A stretch of 64,000 bases of DNA from Photobacterium profundum SS9 (GCF_000196255.1 NC_006370.1:2183411-2247410); one strand, 5' to 3'. Numbered from the stretch's first letter, positions 1-9,115 are shown. The notes: a model not told the origin generated them from the letters alone. Numbers and translations: made by a program.

Positions 1-1
1 C

Positions 2-688
2 TTGGGTATTTTGCATTCCCTCACCAATAAGATAAAAAAAGGCAGCCAGCACCTACGTATTGGTGCAACACCGATTCTTGCCACTTCATTACTAACGCCA
101 ACTATTGCAGACGTATGCCAAGATGCAGATTTATCTATTGAACTTGCCACAGACAACCGTGATGGACTATGCCAAAGTTTAATTCAAAACCAGTTAGATT
201 TAGCCATTTGCTTTGGTAATAACACACCACCAGCTATTACCAGCGAGCACCTTTTATCAGATAACATGATTTTGGTCTGTCATCCTAATGATGCAACGAC
301 ATTAAAATCCTTACCGTCAAACACCGTTAGCTTGTCAAAACTGTTACTTAACAGCGTGACACCGTCACCAAAAATTATCGGGCTAGATTCACGAGACCCT
401 TTAGGTTATGCCCTTAATCACGCTATTCATCAAATTGACCCTACCTATCAGCCTCAAATTGTTGTCAGAACCTATAGCGCGGCAGCAGAACTCGTATTGC
501 AGGGCGCTGGCATCGCGATTGTCGACCCTTGGACAGCGACATTATACGAAGGGAAACTTAAACAATTCAAACTTGAAGCAGATATTTCTTTTTCTGTTTC
601 CATCTTATTTGCAGATCACAGCCCATTGAATATAACGGCTCAGCAATTTGTTTCTCAGTTACGATCAAACATCATCAAGCCAATATAA
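2..688 (+). CDS. LysR-family regulator, C-terminal effector domain (5' partial), probable DgcR
   Basis: The reading frame is open from the window edge, so the N-terminal winged HTH lies outside. The 228 visible residues have the LysR effector-binding fold: an LRIGATPILA strand, then LDLAICFG, then LILVCHP-type strands and a GAGIAIVDPW motif near the end. The family binds a small-molecule co-inducer here and activates a neighbouring operon. The gene sits 188 bp upstream of dgcN on the same strand. In marine bacteria a regulator called DgcR accompanies dgcN-dgcA, so this is a reasonable candidate, but the identity is inferred from position only. The TTG at position 2 is not a real start. Confidence 0.8.
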   Translation: MGILHSLTNKIKKGSQHLRIGATPILATSLLTPTIADVCQDADLSIELATDNRDGLCQSLIQNQLDLAICFGNNTPPAITSEHLLSDNMILVCHPNDATTLKSLPSNTVSLSKLLLNSVTPSPKIIGLDSRDPLGYALNHAIHQIDPTYQPQIVVRTYSAAAELVLQGAGIAIVDPWTATLYEGKLKQFKLEADISFSVSILFADHSPLNITAQQFVSQLRSNIIKPI

Positions 689-835
689 ACGCGGTATAAC
701 ACTAAAAAATTGTGTCCTGTCAGGTTAACTTAACTCTTCACCTATAACGCGACGTTATACCCTTTTACCATATAAGTATTCGGCAACTTAAAGCATTAAT
801 ATTACTGTTGTTACATCCCTCGCCTAAGGCGATGT

Positions 836-854
836 TTTGATCCTACCGATCAAA
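836..854. promoter_or_regulatory. Perfect 7-bp inverted repeat upstream of dgcN
   Basis: TTTGATC and GATCAAA are separated by 5 nt and end 22 nt before the dgcN ATG. A second short dyad (CGCC/GGCG) lies at about 821-831. Either could be an operator for the upstream LysR protein or a leader hairpin. The dyad is close to the start codon for an activator site. Function is inference. Confidence 0.35.
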
Positions 855-876
855 CTCACTAATTCAAGGATGTATA

Positions 877-1881
877 ATGCAGATCCCTCAGCCATATCTA
901 TTATTTCTAGGCGACGTTACCGACCCACTTTCAGCTAAAACGGCGCAAGGCATTCATCAATGGCGTCCTGATGTTTGTGTCGGGCAAATTCGCCTTACGG
1001 ATGAAACCGTCACGCTTGGCTTAGATGATCTGTCATTACAAGAAGCAAAAGCACGTGGTGCTAAAACCTTAATGATTGGTACTGCAAATGCTGGCGGATA
1101 CATTCCTGCCTCTTGGGTAAATACCCTAGAAGAAGCACTTAAACTAGGCTTTAATATTGCTTCGGGCATGCATCAACGTTTAACAGATTTTCCGTCATTA
1201 AAAGAGCTTGCTAAAAAGCATCAATGCCAACTATTTGATGTACGCCATTATGATGAAAGCCTAGATGTAGGTAATGGTATACCACGAGAAGGAAAGCGTT
1301 TATTGGCTGTAGGTACAGATTGTTCTGTGGGGAAAATGTACACCACGTTAGCCCTTGAAAAAGAAATGAATCAACAAGGAATAAAAGCTAAGTTTTGTGC
1401 AACAGGACAAACAGGGATCTTAATTACGGGCTCGGGTATTTCAATTGATGCGGTGGTTGCTGATTTCATTTCAGGCTCGGTAGAACGAATTAGTCCTGCT
1501 TTCTATGACCATGAGTGGGATGTGATAGAAGGACAAGGATCATTATTTAATCCTTCATATGCAGGGGTTAGCTTAGGGTTATTACACGGTGCTCAGGCTG
1601 ATGCGTTAGTGTTGTGCCATGAAGTTGGTCGCCAACATATTCGCCATTTACCTCATATGCCAATTCCAGCTATTCATGATATTTTAAACGCTAACCTTCA
1701 AGCAGCAAAACTCACTAACCCAAACGCACAATGGGTTGGAATTTGTTTAAATACATCTGCTATCTCTGAACAAGAAGCACTTGAATTATGCCACCAATGG
1801 TCATCTGAATACCGTTTACCAGTAACAGATCCTGTACGTTTTGGTGTGTCTAGCATTGTCGATAAACTGCATTTAATTTAA
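877..1881 (+). CDS. dgcN: DgcN, D-glutamate N-acetyltransferase (DUF1611 family)
   Basis: 334 residues, full DUF1611 length. An N-terminal domain is followed by a P-loop-like nucleotide-binding domain with GTDCSVGK at residues 146-153 and downstream FCATGQTGI and VIEGQGSL motifs, all typical of the family. DUF1611 proteins paired with an enolase-superfamily epimerase have been reported as DgcN, which acetylates D-glutamate in a catabolic route of marine Proteobacteria. The start ATG follows AAGGATGTATA. dgcA follows after 43 bp, so the two are probably one operon. Family assignment is strong; the substrate is taken from the known pair and not from this sequence. Confidence 0.85.
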   Translation: MQIPQPYLLFLGDVTDPLSAKTAQGIHQWRPDVCVGQIRLTDETVTLGLDDLSLQEAKARGAKTLMIGTANAGGYIPASWVNTLEEALKLGFNIASGMHQRLTDFPSLKELAKKHQCQLFDVRHYDESLDVGNGIPREGKRLLAVGTDCSVGKMYTTLALEKEMNQQGIKAKFCATGQTGILITGSGISIDAVVADFISGSVERISPAFYDHEWDVIEGQGSLFNPSYAGVSLGLLHGAQADALVLCHEVGRQHIRHLPHMPIPAIHDILNANLQAAKLTNPNAQWVGICLNTSAISEQEALELCHQWSSEYRLPVTDPVRFGVSSIVDKLHLI

Positions 1882-1924
1882 ACGGACAGTATATATAAAC
1901 GAACTACATATAAACGGACAATAC

Positions 1925-2902
1925 ATGATGAAAATAACAGCGATTCACGAACAGTTCCCTCTCGCGCGTTCATTTACTATTTCCCGAGGATCACGTACCC
2001 ATGTTGATGTGGTAAAAGTCACCATTGAACACAAAGGCATTATCGCAGAAGGTGAATGTACGCCTTACGCACGGTATGGTGAAACGGTTGAATCCGTTAC
2101 CGAACAAATAAAGTACGTCGCCAGTCATGCAGAAGATCAATCCAACTTACATCAATCCCTACCGCAGTTGTTATCAGCAGGTGCTGCTCGTAATGCCATT
2201 GATTGTGCACTGTGGCGCTTAGAACAACAGCAAAAAGGCATAGACTTCCCGATACAAAGCTTTGATATTAAAGCGAATATTATCACAGCAATGACAGTGT
2301 CAATTGATACACCTGAAATCATGGCAGACCAAGCGAGAGAGTATTGTGAATTAGGTGCCAAATTACTCAAGGTGAAACTAGACAGTGAACAAATCATTGA
2401 GCGTGTTAAAGCGATACGCGCAGCGATTCAAGGCATAGCACCTGATACTAAAATTATTTTAGATGCGAATGAGGCATGGGGAGAGCTAGACCTTAACGCC
2501 ATATTCAGCCAACTCGCCGAATTAAATATTACTATGATCGAGCAACCAGTAGCTAAAGGTGAAGATAGTAAACTGTTAGGTATTCCTCACCCAGTCCCCC
2601 TCTGCGCAGATGAAAGTTGCCATACTAGCCAAGATTTAGCCCTGTTGTTAGGTTGTTATGAAATGGTCAATATCAAGCTAGATAAGACAGGTGGGTTAAC
2701 TGAAGCCCTAACGCTGGAATCCAAGGCTATTGAAATGGGGTTCACTATTATGATGGGTTGTATGTTGGGAACATCACTTGCGATGGAAGCCGCATTGCCA
2801 ATTGCAGCCCGTGCTGAAATCGTTGATTTAGATGGGCCAGTTCTATTAGCCCATGACCGTAAAAATGGCTTACGATACCAATCAGGGCATATCGTTATCT
2901 AA
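1925..2902 (+). CDS. dgcA: DgcA, N-acetyl-D-glutamate racemase / dipeptide-epimerase-like enolase superfamily
   Basis: 325 residues. The muconate-lactonizing/enolase subgroup layout is complete: KxK at 149/151, metal ligands D180, E206 and D229, and KxD at 251/253 in NIKLDKTGG. These are the two-base racemase residues of L-Ala-D/L-Glu epimerases. Next to DUF1611 the protein is best read as DgcA, which converts N-acetyl-D-glutamate to N-acetyl-L-glutamate. Two consecutive ATG codons (1925 and 1928) could both serve as start. The 43-bp gap from dgcN holds copies of an ATAAACGRAC motif. A plain muropeptide dipeptide epimerase is the alternative. Confidence 0.85.
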   Translation: MMKITAIHEQFPLARSFTISRGSRTHVDVVKVTIEHKGIIAEGECTPYARYGETVESVTEQIKYVASHAEDQSNLHQSLPQLLSAGAARNAIDCALWRLEQQQKGIDFPIQSFDIKANIITAMTVSIDTPEIMADQAREYCELGAKLLKVKLDSEQIIERVKAIRAAIQGIAPDTKIILDANEAWGELDLNAIFSQLAELNITMIEQPVAKGEDSKLLGIPHPVPLCADESCHTSQDLALLLGCYEMVNIKLDKTGGLTEALTLESKAIEMGFTIMMGCMLGTSLAMEAALPIAARAEIVDLDGPVLLAHDRKNGLRYQSGHIVI

Positions 2903-2923
2903 ACGCAAGCTTAGGTATAACGA

Positions 2924-3826
2924 CTACGCGAGGCTTTCAACACAAATAATTGGCTCTTGGTAAGTAACTTTGAGCCCTTTCTCCTCTAACTCATCGTATA
3001 CATCTTCGTTAGCCTCGACAAAGGCTTCACTTATTTGATCGCAAATCGCTTCTCCACCAGCACTTAAAGCAATGGCTGAAAACCATGGGCTTAGCCTCAA
3101 GTTGCCGACACTCAGCACTTTCTGAACCCTTTTCATATCATGCTTTACGATCGTAATAATCGCTTTACTCAATGATGTTGCTAAACCAATATTTCGATAT
3201 TCCGGCTTAACAAATACCGTATGTAATGCGAGTTCATAGCTAATTTCATGCTTTGAGAAAGGGAAACGGTGATCTTCAACATAACGACTAAAACTTGCGA
3301 TAGCGACTATGCGATCCTCTAAATACAACTGCAAACAAACATCATTGTTGGGTTCTAAAAAGCGGGTTATCGGTGAATAACGCATAGCCGCCATATCGCA
3401 AATTTGTGCATTTAACTTTCTATCCTCACCTTGATGCACCAATTCATCTAACACAGGTTTTGATTCACCTAAAGGCGCTAAAATAAATTTTGCTTCTGGA
3501 ATAGGCAATACTTCCATTAACTCCCCAATATCTAGCAAGTTAATCGGCGTTAAACATAAATCATCAAGGTAGCATTGGCGGCGATGTCCGGTGCTTTTTA
3601 TGCCTTGCGAAGGCTTAACAACAAACACATCATCATCGCCTTCAAGCGCATGATGATCAACAATATAGATATGGTCTGTTACAGAGTGTAAATTAATCCC
3701 AGCGGTATTTAATACAACATCAGCCCAAGTATCATAGCTATTAATGAGCGAGATATTCTCACCATCATGTGTAAACAAACTATATCGACAATTACCCATC
3801 CCTTTAAACCTACGCCTAACCAACAA
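2924..3826 (-). CDS. GNAT-family N-acetyltransferase-like protein, unknown substrate
   Basis: 300 residues. The C-terminal half has GNAT motif A: a strand LHTVFVKPEY followed by the acetyl-CoA pyrophosphate-binding signature YRNIGLAT at residues 210-217 and a helix. The N-terminal 140 residues match no family I recognise. No signal peptide or membrane segment is present. It converges on dgcA (21 bp between stops), so it is a separate unit. Whether it acts on a small molecule or a protein cannot be told. The enzyme class is confident, the role unknown. Confidence 0.7.
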   Translation of the reverse strand: MLVRRRFKGMGNCRYSLFTHDGENISLINSYDTWADVVLNTAGINLHSVTDHIYIVDHHALEGDDDVFVVKPSQGIKSTGHRRQCYLDDLCLTPINLLDIGELMEVLPIPEAKFILAPLGESKPVLDELVHQGEDRKLNAQICDMAAMRYSPITRFLEPNNDVCLQLYLEDRIVAIASFSRYVEDHRFPFSKHEISYELALHTVFVKPEYRNIGLATSLSKAIITIVKHDMKRVQKVLSVGNLRLSPWFSAIALSAGGEAICDQISEAFVEANEDVYDELEEKGLKVTYQEPIICVESLA

Positions 3827-3937
3827 CCAATAATGAGAAGTGCTCTATAATACTGAATTATTCGCGTTTAGCGTGATTTGCGCCGAGTTATTATGCAACA
3901 ATGCTGCAAGCGTCACGCTTTGCGTAGTCTATTGCAC

Positions 3938-3974
3938 AAAAAAAACGCCTTCAAAAAAATGAACGCGTTTTTAA
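3938..3974 (-). terminator. Intrinsic terminator-like hairpin
   Basis: On the minus strand AAAACGC-G-TTC pairs with GAA-G-GCGTTTT around an ATTTTTTT loop, followed by a T run. It lies just past the original stop codon of the mviM-like gene (4000-4002) and was probably its terminator before the IS inserted. Confidence 0.55.
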
Positions 3975-4028
3975 CAACATAACTCATTATTTCAAATGAT
4001 TACTGCTTCATCGTTTCAATCTTCTGGC

Positions 4029-5428
4029 CATAGGTATCTACACAAAATGGTTACAAATTAACCAATCGGCCAAGAGAAGGGAACTGATCTAAGGATCAAC
4101 GATCAAGAGAGTTAACTTTCATTTCATTAGTATTGACGATGACTCTTTTTGAACAACATCAATTACCCTGTATCCTTGAATCAAGATTATCTAAGCGTTA
4201 TCAGACCCTTATAATGGAACACATGACAGTTAATTCTAGCAATGCACCAGGTGTAAAATCTCTTCGCCACCACACACAATCATGGGCATCGACACAAGCA
4301 ACATGGCGTTTTTATCATAATGAGGATGTGACTTTTCCTATGCTAAGTGGCCCGATGCTGGGACTTGCTCGTTCTGGTGTGAAAGAAAGTCAAAGTCGAT
4401 ATGTATTAATGGCTCATGATTGGTGCCATATCAATTTCGCTAAACATCATAGTAAGTTAGATAAAACTAAGATGTCACACGCTCTCGATGTTGGCTACGA
4501 ACTGCAAGCGTCTTTATTGGTAGACGCAAATACTGGCGCACCCATTGCTCCAGCAGGTCTTAACTTACTGACAAGCAACGGTATTTATCAATGCCGAAGC
4601 CAAGAGTTACAACCCAAGCAAAGTCACCTAGATTCACTCTTTGACAGCATTCATTGGCAAGAACAATTACATTTAGACAAGCCCCTGGTGCATGTTGTTG
4701 ATAGAGAAGCAGATTCAGCGAAAGACTTAAGACGTTTAGGCTCAGTTCACTGGCTAACTCGAACTAAAAAAGGCTCAACGTTCCGTCACGAAGGTCAGTT
4801 TAAAACGGCTGAAATCATCAGTCGAACAATCTCCCCAGACTTGAAAGGTGTTATTTCTCTTCGAGGTAAAGAGGGCTATTTGTTTGTTGGTGAAACGACT
4901 GTTGAGTTACACCGGAAATCAGAAAAGCTCGCGTCAGCGGCGCCCACCTGTCGCTTTGTTATGAGCCTGGTCACGGATGATGAAGGTAAAGAGCTAGCAA
5001 GATGGTATCTGCTGTCTAACGTGTTGGATGTTGATGCAACAGAGATTGCAACGTGGTATTGCCATCGCTGGAATATTGAATCTTGGTTTAAGTTATTGAA
5101 GTCAGATGGTCATCAGTTAGAGAAATGGCAGCAAACTACTGCGGAGTCAATATTAAAGCGTCTGATCACAGCCAGTGTTGCAACGACGTTGATATTTAAG
5201 CTTTATTCGGACAGCTCGGATGAAGCTAATGAATTTAAAGGTTTTTTGGTTAAGCTGAGTGGTCGTTTAACTAAGCGAACAAAGCCTGTCACTCAGCCAT
5301 CACTGCTTGCGGGACTATGGGTTTTCCTACAAATGTGTGAAGTACTAGATACCTACACCATGGATGAGATAAACGCGATGAGGCAAATAGCCAGTTCGTT
5401 TTTTGCTCAATCTGTGTAGATACCTATG
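4029..5428 (+). mobile_element. IS4-family (Tn5/IS50-like) insertion sequence, complete
   Basis: The 1400-bp element is bounded by 16-bp perfect inverted repeats CATAGGTATCTACACA at 4029-4044 and, inverted, 5413-5428. It is flanked by an 8-bp direct repeat CTTCTGGC at 4021-4028 and 5429-5436, the target-site duplication. One transposase gene fills most of it. The clean ends and duplication indicate a simple, relatively recent insertion into the 3' end of the neighbouring oxidoreductase gene. Confidence 0.9.
4133..5419 (+). CDS. IS4-family transposase (Tn5-like, DDE)
   Basis: 428 residues. DDE residues D96 (AHDW) and D190 (VVDREAD) and the IS4 signature Y-x2-R-x3-E-x6-K at Y309, R312, E316 and K323 are intact, so the protein should be active. 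An N-terminal DNA-binding region with a WASTQATWRF segment resembles Tn5 Tnp. The stop lies 9 bp inside the right end of the element, so the right inverted repeat overlaps the coding 3' end. Codons are intact with no frameshift. Confidence 0.93.
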   Translation: MTMTLFEQHQLPCILESRLSKRYQTLIMEHMTVNSSNAPGVKSLRHHTQSWASTQATWRFYHNEDVTFPMLSGPMLGLARSGVKESQSRYVLMAHDWCHINFAKHHSKLDKTKMSHALDVGYELQASLLVDANTGAPIAPAGLNLLTSNGIYQCRSQELQPKQSHLDSLFDSIHWQEQLHLDKPLVHVVDREADSAKDLRRLGSVHWLTRTKKGSTFRHEGQFKTAEIISRTISPDLKGVISLRGKEGYLFVGETTVELHRKSEKLASAAPTCRFVMSLVTDDEGKELARWYLLSNVLDVDATEIATWYCHRWNIESWFKLLKSDGHQLEKWQQTTAESILKRLITASVATTLIFKLYSDSSDEANEFKGFLVKLSGRLTKRTKPVTQPSLLAGLWVFLQMCEVLDTYTMDEINAMRQIASSFFAQSV

Positions 5429-6382
5429 CTTCTGGCAGATATGATCGCACAGATAATGGGTCTTTAAGTTTCTATCGATTAAATAACTATCTTGCTTACC
5501 CTGTTCAATCACAGAAATCCAATGCTCTATCATGTCTGTAAAACCTTTAGACGTTAACATTGGCGTCCAATCGGGTAAGTAAATACGCTGTTCATTACCA
5601 CCTTCCCACTTTGTACCCGAAACAAACGAATCGAATTCGTAAGACGTATTGCGATAATTTGCACTGACCTTCTCTTTGGTCACGCCAAAAGTACGATTCA
5701 TTGAAGCATGGAAAATCGTTTGATCTTTTTGCCATTGAACATCTAAACGTGCCAACTGGTTCGCATCAAATTGAGTCACTAGGTGTAAGTCGTCTGCTGT
5801 CACATTCGTTGCCACATTAATGCTGTCTAGTGGGTGAATAAAATCATCAAAAACAAATGTGCGGATATCTCCAGGTAAGTTGTGACGATTTTTTTCCCAG
5901 CGCAAAGACATTAATAGCGGCTTAGGTGACAAAGATGATTGCTCCGAATCATGTCGTTGTACACCATCGAGATAGGTATTATAAAGCGGTATGTAACGTC
6001 TATTGAAACCCATGAATAAGGGTTGCTTCTGTTGTTCTGCGATTTCATATAGCGCTTCACATTCTTGATAAGAATCAGATAAAGGCTTGTCGACAAAGAC
6101 AGGAATACCATGAGATAAAAAGAACTGAGCAATTTCATAATGCGATGATGTTGCACTATGAATCATAACGGCATCGATACCACGCTTGCCATTAGTCGAC
6201 TGATGTGAAATCAACATCTTATAATCTGTACAAAATTCAGTAATTCGATGCGTATTCGCTAACTGTTTTAATCGCTGTTCGTTACGGGTGCAAAAAACTA
6301 ACTCAATGCCATCTCGTTGCGTTAGTACTGGCAAATATGCTTTAACCGCAATATCACCTAAACCTATAACCGCTATTTTCAT
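5345..6382 (-). CDS. mviM: MviM-like Gfo/Idh/MocA oxidoreductase with IS-altered C-terminus
   Basis: 345 residues. The N-terminal Rossmann fold has GLGDIA at residues 7-12 and a VDKPLSDS motif (the EKP-like catalytic lysine region), followed by an alpha/beta substrate domain. It matches the MviM branch of the Gfo/Idh/MocA family, whose substrate is not established. The IS at 4029-5428 inserted after the CDHICQK codons. The current last 27 residues are read from IS sequence. Joining across the duplication restores the frame to IETMKQ and a stop at 4000-4002. Only about six native residues were lost, so the enzyme may still work. Confidence 0.85.
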   Translation of the reverse strand: MKIAVIGLGDIAVKAYLPVLTQRDGIELVFCTRNEQRLKQLANTHRITEFCTDYKMLISHQSTNGKRGIDAVMIHSATSSHYEIAQFFLSHGIPVFVDKPLSDSYQECEALYEIAEQQKQPLFMGFNRRYIPLYNTYLDGVQRHDSEQSSLSPKPLLMSLRWEKNRHNLPGDIRTFVFDDFIHPLDSINVATNVTADDLHLVTQFDANQLARLDVQWQKDQTIFHASMNRTFGVTKEKVSANYRNTSYEFDSFVSGTKWEGGNEQRIYLPDWTPMLTSKGFTDMIEHWISVIEQGKQDSYLIDRNLKTHYLCDHICQKHRYLHRLSKKRTGYLPHRVYLIHGVGI

Positions 6383-6597
6383 TATTCTTCATCTCTTTCA
6401 TTGCGAACCACAACGGCGTGGTAACAAAATGAGACTATCACAAATCGCCATTTCTTATAAAAACAAGCGTAAAAATATGATTTGTAGACCTAAAATTTTT
6501 CATGTGAATTTTAAATCACAAAATATGACACTTTTTTTACTTTGTGAAGTCTACCCTCTGATACCATTCACGTCTGTTCAACGAAAAATATAATCAA

Positions 6598-7317
6598 ATG
6601 CTAGTATCTTCTTTTATCGCAAAAAAAATCCCGGGGCTAAGCGCACTACTTGTGTTTGCTGTCTTAATGACCACGGTTATTGTTCTTTTTCAACACCCAG
6701 CGCTTACGGGTGATGTCAACGACGGTATTGGGCTGCTTAATACAGTACTGACTGATTCAGCAGGTAGCCCATATTTCTTAGTAACAACGGCGCTATTGTG
6801 TGCCCTTCCTATCTTCATGAAGCTTCCTAAAAAACAGATGCTTCAATTATGGGTACAATTCGGTATTTTACTTGTGCTAAGCTTTGCGGCTAAAACAGGC
6901 TTAAAGCATATAACCGAAGTACCCCGCCCCTATACTTATGAACTTCAACAATTGGGCTTAGTTGATTCTGTAGAGCAATTTTATCAATTAGATGCTGCAG
7001 GGAAAGATCAGGTTGTTGAGCTGGCAAAAGAAAATGTGAGTGACTGGCGTATTCGTCATTGGCAAGGTGAAACGAACTATTCAATGCCTTCTGGGCATAC
7101 GATTTTTGCCGCAATTTGTGTTGTATTTTGGGGGGGATTTTTCTTTAGAAGAAAGCAAATCATTCCTGCGTTGCTAATCACCCTATGGGCAACAGGTGTG
7201 GGAACAAGCCGTCTTTGGATTGGCATGCATTGGCCTTTAGATTTATTAACCTCAATTATCTGTGCCGGGCTTTTATATTGCCTTATACCTGAATGGAATA
7301 GTGCCAACTCTAAATAA
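6598..7317 (+). CDS. PAP2-family membrane phosphatase (PgpB-like)
   Basis: 239 residues with about six membrane segments. The three phosphatase motifs are K103-x6-RP111 (KHITEVPRP), PSGH at 164-167 and SRxxxGxHWPxD at 204-215, giving the catalytic His pair and Asp. The family removes the phosphate from phosphatidylglycerophosphate, undecaprenyl pyrophosphate or related lipids on the periplasmic face. PgpB is the closest recalled relative, but the lipid substrate is not determined here. It is transcribed divergently from mviM across 215 bp. Confidence 0.82.
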   Translation: MLVSSFIAKKIPGLSALLVFAVLMTTVIVLFQHPALTGDVNDGIGLLNTVLTDSAGSPYFLVTTALLCALPIFMKLPKKQMLQLWVQFGILLVLSFAAKTGLKHITEVPRPYTYELQQLGLVDSVEQFYQLDAAGKDQVVELAKENVSDWRIRHWQGETNYSMPSGHTIFAAICVVFWGGFFFRRKQIIPALLITLWATGVGTSRLWIGMHWPLDLLTSIICAGLLYCLIPEWNSANSK

Positions 7318-7349
7318 GATTCAACAGGCCCATAAACAACAAACACTAA

Positions 7350-7407
7350 AAGAGCCCTCAAGCAGTCTTGTTCGTTAATACGAATAAATTTGCTTGAGGG
7401 CTCTTTC
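7350..7407. terminator. Bidirectional terminator, 16-bp perfect stem with nested hairpin
   Basis: AAAGAGCCCTCAAGCA (7350-7365) pairs perfectly with 7392-7407. The loop contains a second hairpin TTCGT-taat-ACGAA. It lies between two convergent genes and is A-rich on the left, giving a U tract for the minus-strand transcript. Confidence 0.7.
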
Positions 7408-7468
7408 ATAGATAGCTCTAAATTGTTCAACAAAAAGTATCACTTACAAAATAATGTCGTTGAAGAGT

Positions 7469-7837
7469 TTATGCTGCAGTTTCACTTACGTTATGTTCGT
7501 ATTCAACGACAAGCTGATTACCAGTGTAGTACACCTTTTTTATATCACCATCAAGTATATACGTGTTCTTTACTGTGACAGAGTTTGGCATCGATGCCCC
7601 AACTTTATTACGTAAAGACGGCAGTGTTAACGCTGGGTCCACATCAATGAAGCCACAAAACTGAGTCACGAAATGATGCTCTAGAGGTAATTTCCCTCTT
7701 AAAATATCAGAAAATACAAGCTGGCTTACCCCTAACCGTTTTGCCATTTCTATTTGAGTGATTCGCATTTTTGCTTTATAGCTCATCCATGTGTCATGTA
7801 AAATATTACGGTCTTGTTCGGTGTATTGCATACTCAA
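7469..7837 (-). CDS. XRE-like helix-turn-helix protein
   Basis: 122 residues. An HTH is visible at about residues 26-50 (ITQIEMAKRLGVSQLVFSDI), typical of Cro/CI-type regulators. The C-terminal 60 residues are short beta-rich sequence with no recognised sensor domain. No partner gene is adjacent and it stands alone between a terminator and a 325-bp upstream gap. It is probably a small DNA-binding regulator; its target cannot be named. Confidence 0.65.
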   Translation of the reverse strand: MSMQYTEQDRNILHDTWMSYKAKMRITQIEMAKRLGVSQLVFSDILRGKLPLEHHFVTQFCGFIDVDPALTLPSLRNKVGASMPNSVTVKNTYILDGDIKKVYYTGNQLVVEYEHNVSETAA

Positions 7838-8162
7838 ATTCCTAGCGCATTTTTTTATTTATACTGATATTTAAACGTACAATTCAGCCATTAATGTCAG
7901 GGAAAAGTAAGGCTTATTCAAAATGGATAATGAATATGTAAACGCGTTGAAATCACTCTGTATTCTGCAATTAAACTGTTTGAGTATTAATATTGGCTTA
8001 AAATCTTTAGAGTGCGACAGCAAGTCATACCAAAATCAGTAATACTTTCAAATTAATGGTTCAAAGTGATTGTTTGAGAATATAAGCAAGATATAATCAT
8101 CACGCTATCAATATGAGTCTTCGCCTTGATTTAACGCTTTGTAATAATGGTCGAATGAAGTA
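7838..8162. other. Intergenic region, divergent promoters
   Basis: The stretch separates two divergent genes and must carry promoters for both. It is AT-rich. I see no recognisable CueR-type operator, riboswitch or small gene in it. Confidence 0.4.
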
Positions 8163-8594
8163 ATGAGTATGCTTAGAAAGCTTGTCTCAAAATTTGTGTT
8201 AATTGCTATGCTGTTCACTGTATTTTCAACTACAGCGAATGCAGGTTTACTATACTCAAAAAGCCTTGTTCAGCCGTCAAATTGCATAGAATCAATGCTG
8301 TGCTGCCCTACAATGAACATGCATACAATGGCTTCATCAACAGGCTCATCGCATATATCCTTAACAGACATGTGTGACTCACATTCTTCCGGCATGGTAG
8401 AAACAGTCAAATCCACTTCATCTATTACTAAATGCTGTAATGATGCAGATTGCCATTCTCAAGTTAGCCCTATTGCAATACTGTCTGGATTTTCATTCAC
8501 CCCAGAAAGTACACATATTGATCATTTCATTGAACCCCAAGGTCAGCTTTTTTCACGTAATGAGCCTATCCTACGTCCACCTGTATTTATTTAA
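8163..8594 (+). CDS. Secreted Cys/Met/His-rich protein, probable copper handling
   Basis: 143 residues with a signal peptide (Lys/Arg start, hydrophobic core LIAMLFTVF, cleavage after TANA). The mature part is rich in metal ligands: CIESMLCCPTMNMHTM, MCDSHSSGM and CCNDADCHS clusters. I do not recognise the family. The composition and the DUF411 gene 77 bp downstream suggest binding of copper or another soft metal in the periplasm. ATG codons at 8163 and 8169 could both start it. The metal role is inference. Confidence 0.6.
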   Translation: MSMLRKLVSKFVLIAMLFTVFSTTANAGLLYSKSLVQPSNCIESMLCCPTMNMHTMASSTGSSHISLTDMCDSHSSGMVETVKSTSSITKCCNDADCHSQVSPIAILSGFSFTPESTHIDHFIEPQGQLFSRNEPILRPPVFI

Positions 8595-8671
8595 TTACGA
8601 CCAAAATTTAAACAACACTGTGTTTTGATAACATTGTGTTTTGATATCAATTAAATAAATTAGGATTTGCC

Positions 8672-9115
8672 ATGAAATTTTCACACCTATTCGCTCTCGT
8701 ATTATTGACACTTAGCACTTCATCTTTTGCACAAACCATTAAAGGGACAAATTATCAATCACCCTATTGTGGCTGCTGTAAAGAGTGGGTAAAACATATG
8801 GAAGATAATGGCTTCGAACTTGATGTCGTATACAAAGAAGATCTAACACCAATCAAAATTGAACTGGGTCTACGTCCTGAATATACATCATGCCATACCG
8901 CTGAAATCGAAGGATACACCTTCGAAGGTCACGTACCTGCCGATGAAGTTAAACGATTTTTAGACAAGAAGCCGGCACGTATGATTGGGCTTGCCGTTGC
9001 TGGAATGCCGATGGGTTCACCAGGCATGGAATATGATGATCAAAAAGACCCGTATGAAGTCTTAGCATTTGACGAAAATGGTAAAACAATGGTCTGGTCT
9101 ACGCATAATCAATAA
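8672..9115 (+). CDS. DUF411 periplasmic metal-binding protein (CopG-like)
   Basis: 147 residues: signal peptide ending SFA, then the DUF411 features SPYCGCCKEW (C33, C35, C36), a CHTAEIEGY segment, EGHVPADEVKRFL, and GLAVAGMPMGSPGME near the C-terminus. The family is found with copper and silver resistance genes and is expected to bind metal in the periplasm. It follows the Cys/Met-rich secreted protein on the same strand, so the two may be co-transcribed. Confidence 0.85.
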   Translation: MKFSHLFALVLLTLSTSSFAQTIKGTNYQSPYCGCCKEWVKHMEDNGFELDVVYKEDLTPIKIELGLRPEYTSCHTAEIEGYTFEGHVPADEVKRFLDKKPARMIGLAVAGMPMGSPGMEYDDQKDPYEVLAFDENGKTMVWSTHNQ

